From Bacillus sp. AFS098217 (GTDB lineage Bacteria; Bacillota; Bacilli; Bacillales; Bacillaceae_G): 64,000 nucleotides of DNA. Below are positions 52,901 through 59,523 of this stretch, one piece after another. The notes under the pieces are model-generated. The model searched no databases. It was not told the origin of the DNA and worked only from the letters and a program-made list of their open reading frames with translations. The position numbers and the translations under genes were made by a program. The stretch covers positions 1-64,000 of the forward strand of contig NZ_NVPR01000073.1 of NCBI RefSeq assembly GCF_002551815.1, written 5' to 3'. The first letter of the stretch is position 1; each line of letters starts with the position of its first letter.

Positions 52901-53215
52901 TTAGTACGCTTCTAAAAACTCAGTAACTTGTTCTTCTGTTTTTGCGTTTGCGCTATGTAAGTGACCTAGTTTTTCACCGTTTTGGTATACAAGTAAGCTT
53001 GGAATTCCCATTACTTGATACTCTTCTGCAATGCTTGGGAACTCATCTTTATTAATAGAATACCATTCAAATTTTTTGAACTCTTCCATTACATCTTCGA
53101 TAAAGTTGTCCATACGAACACAATCTGGGCACCATGTTGTGAAAAACTTAATTACTACTGGCTCCTCGCTTGCGATGATGTCTTTGAATTCCTTGTCAGA
53201 CTTGATTTCTCTCAT
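52901..53215 (-). CDS. Thioredoxin-family protein
   Basis: A 104-residue thioredoxin-fold protein. The active site is TWCPDC with Cys29 and Cys32 (CPDC rather than CGPC), followed by the cis-proline segment GIPSLLVYQNG. This variant is found in Bacillus YdbP-like proteins; the redox partner is unknown. AAGGGAG stands eight bases before the ATG at 53215. Its 5' end overlaps the 3' end of a decayed integrase gene by 20 bases, so the natural promoter may have been displaced. Confidence 0.9.
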   Translation of the reverse strand: MREIKSDKEFKDIIASEEPVVIKFFTTWCPDCVRMDNFIEDVMEEFKKFEWYSINKDEFPSIAEEYQVMGIPSLLVYQNGEKLGHLHSANAKTEEQVTEFLEAY

Positions 53216-53678
53216 GTTTTTGACTCCCTTCATTGTCATACGAATTTGCTAGTATTTTTATGCAAAATCCGTATTTGCAAAATAGATTATTTGCAAAATC
53301 TTCTACCGCTTTTTCTTGTAGGCCTGGTATAACATGTGAATAGGTGTCTAATGTGATACCTACTCTTTTATGTCTTAGTCGTTCACTTACAATCTTCGGA
53401 TGAATACCTTGTTTCAACATTAAAGTTGCATGGGTATGTCGAAGGTCGTGAAACTGAATATCAGGAACCTTACTTTTCTTTATAAGCTTTTTCCATAGCT
53501 GTGTCAAACTTCTGAATTTACAGGGATTACCGTTGAAGATAGGGCAAACCAAATTATAATCGTTATATTCGCTACTGTAACGTTCTTTTTCTACATTTAT
53601 TCGCTCACGATGTTCTTCTAAAGCATGTAGTGTAATTTCGGGAAGTACGATTAAACGTGTCCCAATAGATGTTTTTGG
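53196..53678 (-). pseudogene. Tyrosine integrase, C-terminal remnant 1
   Basis: An open frame of about 160 codons without a start, cut by a TGA at 53679-53681. It holds the catalytic half of a phage-type tyrosine recombinase: FHDLRHTHATLML (Arg and His), the LRHKRVGITLDTYSHV box (His/Arg and the Tyr nucleophile) and EKAVEDFANNLF. The N-terminal arm-binding and core-binding domains are missing. The last 15 or so codons run into the thioredoxin upstream region and are unlike integrase, so the end is probably a recombination junction. Confidence 0.85.
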
Positions 53679-53713
53679 TCAAATGTTATGTTCATTGAGC
53701 CAATCCCAGAAGT

Positions 53714-53844
53714 AATTAAAAAAATATCAATTTTGCACTGGGAAACGGTATCCCTATTACGTTAAAATAGATGCCCCTTATACATTAGAACGTAAAACAA
53801 ATACAGAGATTACTACAAATATAAATATGGATCTTATTCTTTAA
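53714..53844 (+). pseudogene. Short unidentified C-terminal fragment
   Basis: A plus-strand open stretch of about 43 codons ending in TAA with no start codon (contains YPYYVKIDAPYTLERKT). Codon use looks coding-like, so it may be the tail of a lost gene at a rearrangement joint. Identity is unknown. Confidence 0.25.
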
Positions 53845-54032
53845 GCGGTTACATTTTTAAATTTAATAGAAAACCCTGCATTCTGTTGATCCAAATATAC
53901 ATTTCCAAATAGGGAAATATGACACCTACCACATTTAATTCGGACGGGGTATTTATCTAGCCAACTCAGTTGCAATTTAATACGAGTGATACTTTCACAC
54001 ACATTACATTGAAAATCATTTGTTACTATCAT
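53841..54032 (-). CDS. Small zinc-ribbon protein
   Basis: A 63-residue protein with two CxxC pairs (CNVC and CGRC, 25 residues apart) that should bind one zinc. The rest, including SITRIKLQLSWLDKYPVRI, looks like the N-terminal domain of a longer protein, so it may be a truncation. AAAAAGG lies eight bases before the ATG at 54032. It is divergent from the DUF6414-like gene, with both promoters in the 165-base gap. Confidence 0.55.
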   Translation of the reverse strand: MIVTNDFQCNVCESITRIKLQLSWLDKYPVRIKCGRCHISLFGNVYLDQQNAGFSIKFKNVTA

Positions 54033-54197
54033 TAGATTCATCCTTTTTAATAGATAATTTCTTTATAGAATATATTATCATCATAATTCTTGTTCTAGAT
54101 GTAACTTTAGAACAAACTTTGATTTTTTCAGTATATAAGTATACGAAAAAATATTATAATAACTGAATAAGTAAATGATTTTTAGGAGGAACTATTT

Positions 54198-55016
54198 TTG
54201 AAAGAGTTGGTATATTTAGACAAGGACTTTGTACATTCTTTTATTGCGCAAATAAATCATGAATTAATAGGTGCTAAAAGTAAAGAGATTCAAGAACATA
54301 GAATGGAGGCAAAGGAAAATACGCTAGGGCAGCAGTATAATGCTCTAAATCAATTTGAAGATTATCTTCTTAAAAATTCTTCATTAGTTAATTTTAATGA
54401 ACAGAAAGACAGCGAAGAAGTGAATCCAGGTTCATATATTAAGTTTACTTCAAGCTTTCAACCGATAAATTTTGATGTTGTTCAAAAAATGATAAATGAT
54501 AAATTTATTAAGTTTCTTTTTAATAAACTAGAAGAAGCAAAAAATGTAGAAGTACAAAATATCCTTGAACAAACATTAACACTCGAACAAAGGACTGTTT
54601 TTCTGAATGAACTCGAAAAAACATACGAGAATATGGTGAGTGTTCAAAAGAATAAGATTCATTCAGTTAAAGATATGTTGGTATATATTAAAGAGGCCAT
54701 TCCATTTAGCTCGTTTATAAAGATGGATAATTGTTTAATACCAGTTAAGGAGTGCTATTTAAGTGAGAGCATCGGAGAACTCGCATTTAAATACGGATCA
54801 GAAGACACATCAGTCGAAATCACCCTAATTGGAAAAATAACAAAAAAAATAAATAAAAAAGAAATACATGCTCTTGATTATTCGAATTTAGTAGATAAGC
54901 AGCCAAATGAAATTTTAAATAAATTTTTGGGATTTCCTACAAATTTACTAGGGGGATTTGGAGTAGTAACAGCTAATAATTATATCATTTCACCAGTTGC
55001 TATGTATTTTGAATAA
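54198..55016 (+). CDS. DUF6414-like protein
   Basis: A 272-residue protein starting KELVYLDKDFVHSFIAQIN, the pattern of the DUF6414 family (YLD...L-S-x-x-AQ at the N-terminus). It has a helical middle with coiled-coil character (about 100-165) and a beta-rich C-terminal domain. Homologues are scattered and often in accessory regions; function is unknown. The start is TTG at 54198 behind AGGAGGAAC. It lies between two integrase remnants and is intact, so it is the main surviving cargo gene. Confidence 0.7.
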   Translation: MKELVYLDKDFVHSFIAQINHELIGAKSKEIQEHRMEAKENTLGQQYNALNQFEDYLLKNSSLVNFNEQKDSEEVNPGSYIKFTSSFQPINFDVVQKMINDKFIKFLFNKLEEAKNVEVQNILEQTLTLEQRTVFLNELEKTYENMVSVQKNKIHSVKDMLVYIKEAIPFSSFIKMDNCLIPVKECYLSESIGELAFKYGSEDTSVEITLIGKITKKINKKEIHALDYSNLVDKQPNEILNKFLGFPTNLLGGFGVVTANNYIISPVAMYFE

Positions 55017-55079
55017 GGCTACATTTTTTGATTTTTTCTTCCTATGTTATAGACGTAGAAAAAGCTAGTGGGGAGAAAA

Positions 55080-55436
55080 TGGGGAGAGAAGTACGCTTTG
55101 ATGACGAAGGTTTAATTTTAAAGTTAAATGGAGCAACTGTTTTTTGCATTGAAATTATCTATAAAAATGCCATTTCGTACAATTAAAAGTGTGTTTGTAG
55201 ACTATTTTGATGCTCTACAATAGATGCTTCGCATGCCTGAAACATCTATATCTTCTCTTAATATCTTTGAGGAAAGTTTTAAATATGCTGATGAATGGTG
55301 TTTTCTTTCCTATGAGAATAGAGTACCTCCCGTAATGATTGAATTAGAAGGTCAAGAAAAGTATAAGTATGTTGTTTTTGAAATTGATAATCCTGCTAAG
55401 GTAGTAGCGGATATTAGGAAACATATGAGAGATTAA
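55080..55436 (+). pseudogene. Broken PH-like hypothetical protein gene
   Basis: Two frames read as one protein: GREVRFDDEGLILKLNGATV from 55080, a frameshift near 55150, then MPFRTIKSVFVDYFDALQ, an in-frame TAG at 55221-55223, and LRMPETSIS through to KVVADIRKHMRD. The combined product of about 118 residues is a beta-rich, PH-like domain. The remaining 70-codon frame at 55224-55436 starts only at an incidental ATG. Confidence 0.7.
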
Positions 55437-55450
55437 TATGAGCGTTAGAT

Positions 55451-55488
55451 AAAGGGTGATACAAACTTAGTAATTGTATCACCCTTTG
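55451..55488 (+). terminator. Terminator-like hairpin
   Basis: The stem AAAGGGTGATACAA/TTGTATCACCCTTT is strong but the T tail is poor. Confidence 0.65.
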
Positions 55489-55588
55489 CATGTGACTCGT
55501 TCTATACTTTTCACGACTTATTAAAGAGAATATATGACTGCGTAAAATTTATAATTTTATATAGATGTTCTTTTATTATTTGGAGTTT

Positions 55589-55684
55589 TTAATTGGTACT
55601 TTCACTCTTATTTTTAGAGGGAATTGTACCGAATATTGCTCCAACTAAAGTCATAAAAATTGCACTTCCTACTGAAAATGACAT
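55589..55684 (-). CDS. 31-residue membrane peptide
   Basis: A 31-residue peptide on the minus strand: SVGSAIFMTLVGAIFGTIP forms one membrane helix, then a short hydrophilic KNKSESTN tail. AGGAGATTTAATT gives a well-placed ribosome site before the ATG at 55684. Size and layout resemble small toxins or phage holin-like peptides, but nothing proves either. It lies in the decayed island. Confidence 0.5.
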   Translation of the reverse strand: MSFSVGSAIFMTLVGAIFGTIPSKNKSESTN

Positions 55685-55817
55685 AATTAAATCTCCTAGT
55701 AATAAATTGTTATAATTATATATTTTATTATATTTTGGTTTATTGATATACAGAACGCAGGGTCGGAGAAACAGGCTAGAAAACTAAACAAAAGCGTTAT
55801 TTTAGTAACAAACAAAT

Positions 55818-55856
55818 TAAAAAGGACCTGCTATTTGGGGACAGGTCCTTTTAAAA
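55818..55856. terminator. Bidirectional terminator hairpin
   Basis: The stem AAAAGGACCTG/CAGGTCCTTTT has A-rich and T-rich flanks. Confidence 0.8.
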
Positions 55857-55895
55857 AGATGAGAGAGAACTACACAGGGAATCACCTTTATATTA

Positions 55896-55925
55896 CCATA
55901 AATAGGATTTTAATCCTATTTATGG
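55896..55925. repeat. 30-base palindrome
   Basis: CCATAAATAGGATT and its complement are separated by only two bases. There is no T tail. It could be an operator, a terminator core or an insertion scar. Apart from the 31-residue peptide and hairpins, 55437-56064 shows no other gene. Confidence 0.65.
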
Positions 55926-56064
55926 ATGTTGAGAAATAAATTAGAAAGGTGTTAATAAAAATTTCATTTTGTAGTAAATTCGAAACTCCCTAACTTTGGA
56001 TAGCTAGGGAGACGGTATAACAGCCAACGAAGGCTTATTTGTAAGATATCAAAAATTTTAAAAA

Positions 56065-56361
56065 ATGTATCCATGTAAATTTTGGGAAAACAAAGAGTCG
56101 CTAGAAAGGTATCAAGGACTAATGAATCAGATAGAATATTTGGAATGTAGGTCAACCGATAATTTCATTGAGATGAATTACATTGTGGTAAATAGAAAGC
56201 AATCTATAGTATCCGTAAAATATCGTGCATGTGAATCTATAAAAATTGATTTAACAGCAATAGAAGAAAATTTAGGAAGAGAACATCAATCGATTATGAT
56301 ACCAGAAGTAAAACTAACCTTTACATACAAAGGAGGAGTTTTACGTCGTTTTTTTAATTGA
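56065..56361 (+). CDS. Hypothetical protein, probably a fragment
   Basis: A 98-codon frame with no convincing ribosome site before its ATG. The product is mixed alpha/beta and mildly acidic and unrecognised. It may be the 3' end of a longer gene lost by deletion in this island. Confidence 0.35.
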   Translation: MYPCKFWENKESLERYQGLMNQIEYLECRSTDNFIEMNYIVVNRKQSIVSVKYRACESIKIDLTAIEENLGREHQSIMIPEVKLTFTYKGGVLRRFFN

Positions 56362-56496
56362 TGTACATATAGAAAAAGGAACTCATAAAGAATTCCTTTT
56401 CTAGTTCGTGTGTGAGTTATAAATAGATAGTAAGATAATATAATATTACATTCTAATATAAAGAATTACAACAAAAAATTTAAAATATATAGTGAG

Positions 56497-56550
56497 TCAG
56501 TGTAAGTACAAACAAAAGTTATTTGTGAAATCTTCAACTGCTTTCTCTCT
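56497..56550 (-). pseudogene. Tyrosine integrase, C-terminal remnant 2
   Basis: A short minus-strand frame reading REKAVEDFTNNFCLYLH then TGA. It repeats the EKAVEDF-NN end of the integrase remnant at 53196-53678 in the same orientation, and the DNA is alike over about 30 bases (53287-53316 versus 56521-56550). The rest of the integrase is gone. The remaining gap 56362-56661 holds nothing else I can support. Confidence 0.6.
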
Positions 56551-56661
56551 TTAATATGAAATATATTTGATGACGTAAACCAAGCTATTGTTAGGAATTG
56601 TTACAGCCTTATAAGCATATAAGTTTATAAAATACATCTTTATGTACAAGGAGTGGGTAGA

Positions 56662-57000
56662 GTGAATAGAGTAGGAAAGGATGATTTTGTTTCTGGATTT
56701 GTACCAAATCATAATCATGGATCGGTGGATTATACATCTGTTGAGGCGGGGCATGTACATCAATGTCTTGATGTAACATCTCCACCAATTCCCGCACAAG
56801 AAGGTGGGCATATACATTATACTCAAGGATATGTTGTCTTTGAGGATGGACATACGCATTATTATAAGGCATACTCAGGACCTGCGATTCCTGTAGGAAA
56901 TGGAATGCATGTTCACTATTATGATTTTTATACGACTGAAGATAACGGACATAAACACCGTGTTAAAGGAGTGGATCAGCCAGCTCCAGGTAATAAATAA
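56662..57000 (+). CDS. YmaF-family histidine-rich protein
   Basis: A 112-residue protein built of repeated His-x-His units: NHNHG, GHVHQ, GGHIHYTQGY, GHTHYYKAYSGPAIP, HVHYYDFYTTEDNGHKH. This is the YmaF-family pattern; metal binding is likely and a spore-surface role has been suggested for relatives. No signal peptide. GTG at 56662 is eight bases after AAGGAG; an in-frame GTG at 56653 overlaps that site. Confidence 0.8.
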   Translation: MNRVGKDDFVSGFVPNHNHGSVDYTSVEAGHVHQCLDVTSPPIPAQEGGHIHYTQGYVVFEDGHTHYYKAYSGPAIPVGNGMHVHYYDFYTTEDNGHKHRVKGVDQPAPGNK

Positions 57001-57006
57001 AGTTAA

Positions 57007-57273
57007 TGCAGAGGATGGAAACTTCCAGGTTCGTCTGGATATATAAATGATAACTTCTCAAATGAGTTTATAACCTTTGATAAAGATGGGCATTTATATG
57101 CTTTTGCGAGTAGTGCTTCTAATATAGACGGTTCATATCAATCCATAATAGCTATTGGCAATGATTATACAGAAACCGCATGTACGAAAGATAGTATACA
57201 AGTACCTAAATCGCTTAAAGCTAAATTAACAGATAGAGAAAAGAAAGAAGCACGTGATATTTTAAAAAAATAA
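57007..57273 (+). pseudogene. Unidentified C-terminal gene fragment
   Basis: An open frame of about 88 codons without a start codon, ending in TAA at 57271. It includes NEFITFDKDGHLYAFASSA and a basic helical end (KLTDREKKEARDILKK). It reads as the 3' end of a lost gene following YmaF. Confidence 0.45.
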
Positions 57274-57335
57274 TCTTGATAAGACAGGAAGAAAGATAGA
57301 TTGAATTGTGTTAATACAATTCAATAGCTTTTGAG

Positions 57336-57363
57336 AAAAGAGGGACAAACGTCTCTCTTTTTT
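57336..57363 (+). terminator. Terminator before the type VII cluster
   Basis: The stem AAAGAGGGAC/GTCTCTCTTT with an AAAC loop is followed by T residues. The rest of 57274-57579 is AT-rich; TTGAAA near 57501 and two TATAAT strings near 57517-57527 could be the cluster promoter. Confidence 0.8.
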
Positions 57364-57579
57364 ATTTTCACAGAAAAGAAAGGGGTTTTTATGTCGGTTT
57401 TTCAACTTGTATTTATATAGATATAAATAGTTGTTCTTGTTGGTTAATTTATACATTAGATAAATAGTTAACCAAAAATTTCTATAAAATATATAGAAAT
57501 TGAAAATTCTTACGATATAATATAATGGAAATATAAAGAATAATGATTGCAATAAGATTATTTGGAGAGGGTATGGAAA

Positions 57580-58344
57580 ATGTTATATCAGAAACAGGCA
57601 ACACAACAAACGCCAGCATATATCATTTATTTACTTGATGTTAGCGCTTCTATGAACCAAATGATGGATGCTGGAAGTGAAGAGAAACGTCGGATTGATA
57701 TTGTTACGGATGCACTTTCATTAGCTATTCGCCAAATGGTATTCCGTTCGACGAAAGGAAGTCGATTATTACCACGCTATCGATTATCTATTTTAGCTTA
57801 TAGCGATCAAGTATATGATTTGTTAGGTGGTGTAAAGACAATTGATGAGGTTGCTAGATTGCGACCATTAGAGAATATACAAACACAGCGACTAACAGAT
57901 ACAGCGAAAGCGTTTTCTGTTGTGGAAAAGTTATTACATGATGAATTGCCGAATCTTCAAGAAGGACCCGCTCCAGTTATTTGTCATATGACTGATGGAG
58001 CGTCGACTGGAGAAGATCCGGGGCCAATTGTAGAGCGAATTATGAATTTGTCTGTTCCAGACGGTAAAGTACTTGTTGAAAATATTTTTATTTCAAATGA
58101 AATTTTACAAGAGAAAATTATAGATATGAAGAAGTGGTCAGGAATTATGCCTCATACTGAAATTCAAGATGAATATGGTAAGAAATTGAAAAAATTATCA
58201 TCTCCAATCCCAGAAAGTTATCGAGAAATGATGATGGAACATGGATACAAAATTGAAAAGGGAGCAATTATGATGTTGCCCGGAACAAACGCTGATTTAG
58301 TTTCTTTAGGATTTCAAATGTCGGCAGCAACTCCTGTTCGATAG
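57580..58344 (+). CDS. TerY-like von Willebrand A domain protein
   Basis: A 254-residue soluble vWA protein. The metal-ion-dependent adhesion site is DVSASM (Asp20, Ser22, Ser24), a conserved Thr lies in RLTDTAKAF, and Asp139 is in MTDGAST. The layout YIIYLLDVSASM...RLDIVTDAL matches the TerY group found with PP2C phosphatases and Ser/Thr kinases. GGAGAGGG lies before the ATG at 57580; the frame extends to 57562. It is the first gene of the type VII cluster and probably a scaffold binding its phospho-partners. Confidence 0.88.
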   Translation: MLYQKQATQQTPAYIIYLLDVSASMNQMMDAGSEEKRRIDIVTDALSLAIRQMVFRSTKGSRLLPRYRLSILAYSDQVYDLLGGVKTIDEVARLRPLENIQTQRLTDTAKAFSVVEKLLHDELPNLQEGPAPVICHMTDGASTGEDPGPIVERIMNLSVPDGKVLVENIFISNEILQEKIIDMKKWSGIMPHTEIQDEYGKKLKKLSSPIPESYREMMMEHGYKIEKGAIMMLPGTNADLVSLGFQMSAATPVR

Positions 58345-58356
58345 GAGGGTGAAAAG

Positions 58357-59136
58357 GTGAAGTTACAAGTTGTCTCTCAAGTTGAAGAAACCCCCTTACA
58401 GCTAGTGAAAAATGATAATTTCATATGTAAATATGGATATTATCGTGCGAGGGAGTCGCAAGAATTACAGGAAAGTGGACAGGATTTCCTTGCTTTTCAC
58501 ATGAATGATTCTTCGATTACTTTTGCAGTATGTGATGGTGTTGGCATGTCTTTTTGTGGGGAATTAGCATCGGCATTTATAGGGAAGAAGCTCATGAATT
58601 GGCTATCTAATCTAAAGAATCCTTATGAGTCAAATTCTCTTCAAAAAGAGTTACACGAGCTTCTTCAAGTATGGACAAATGAAGGAATGGAGATTGTTAA
58701 GTCATTTCAATTACCAGAGAATACAGCGTGGCTTCTTGCTGAAGTACTTGAAGAAAAACGTAAACATGGAAGTGAATCTATGTTTATTTGTGGGAAAATT
58801 GAATTAGTAATGTCTGAAAATAAAGCTAGAGTATTATGTGTTATGCATGGGGACTCATCTATACACTTTCTGAAAAATGATAAACAACATACGGAATATA
58901 TACAGAAAGAACGAGATACTCATAAAAGATGGTCAACATGTAAGGGGATAATTGGAGAACCAGTTGAGATTTTGTGTAAAACTGTGCCTATAAATGAAGT
59001 GAATCGCATCATTGTCCATAGTGATGGGTTACCAATACTTAAACAATATGAAGAGGCAAACTTGAAGGAAGAAATTGCACGTACGCAGGAATCTCCTACT
59101 AGTGACGATATAGCGTATTTTGATATTTCATGGTAA
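58357..59136 (+). CDS. PP2C-like serine/threonine phosphatase
   Basis: A 259-residue PP2C-like protein. Metal-site motifs can be placed: AVCDGVGMS with Asp60, MHGDSSIHF, IIVHSDGLP and the C-terminal TSDDIAYFDI. It is the second member of the TerY-type vWA/phosphatase/kinase arrangement. No kinase is adjacent on this side of the cluster; one may lie past the window end. GTG at 58357 is eight bases after AGGAGG. It is encoded between the vWA gene and the ubiquitin-like gene. Confidence 0.85.
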   Translation: MKLQVVSQVEETPLQLVKNDNFICKYGYYRARESQELQESGQDFLAFHMNDSSITFAVCDGVGMSFCGELASAFIGKKLMNWLSNLKNPYESNSLQKELHELLQVWTNEGMEIVKSFQLPENTAWLLAEVLEEKRKHGSESMFICGKIELVMSENKARVLCVMHGDSSIHFLKNDKQHTEYIQKERDTHKRWSTCKGIIGEPVEILCKTVPINEVNRIIVHSDGLPILKQYEEANLKEEIARTQESPTSDDIAYFDISW

Positions 59137-59160
59137 AACGAGGCGAGAAGGTGATAAACA

Positions 59161-59523
59161 ATGGAAGAAATTATTGTAACCTATATTACACAATCAAACG
59201 AAGAAGTGGATATTGCAATTCCAAATGATGTGAAAACGGTACAAATTATTGAATCTATTTTACACTATGAAAAAATCGAAGAGAATCAAAGTTTGTTATA
59301 TGAAATACGTGCAACGAGGGATAAGGAGGAATGGTTGTCTGTTCCACAAGATGAAACATTAAGGGATCAACATGTATGGGACGGATATTACATCATGTTG
59401 CACAAAAAAGGTGCGTTAATTCCTTCTTTAGAATTTATCAAGAACCAAGAAATAGAACAGAGACAAGTTACCGTTCAAGAAACGGGTAAAGAAGATGGTT
59501 ATGTATGGAAAGTAATTGAATAA
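59161..59523 (+). CDS. Ubiquitin-like (YukD/EsaB-type) protein
   Basis: A 120-residue protein. Residues 1-80 match a beta-grasp ubiquitin-like fold (IIVTYITQSNEEVDIAIP, then LRDQHVWDGYYIMLHKKG), comparable to YukD/EsaB of type VII systems. The last 35 residues are an extension absent from the 79-residue YukD. The stop codon is immediately followed by the ATG of the motor gene. It likely supports assembly or regulation of the secretion machine. Confidence 0.82.
   Translation: MEEIIVTYITQSNEEVDIAIPNDVKTVQIIESILHYEKIEENQSLLYEIRATRDKEEWLSVPQDETLRDQHVWDGYYIMLHKKGALIPSLEFIKNQEIEQRQVTVQETGKEDGYVWKVIE

Noticed and set aside
54130-54160. GTATA-TAAG-TATAC palindrome in the divergent promoter region as an operator
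   Set aside because: The arms are only five AT-rich bases, which is too weak in this composition.
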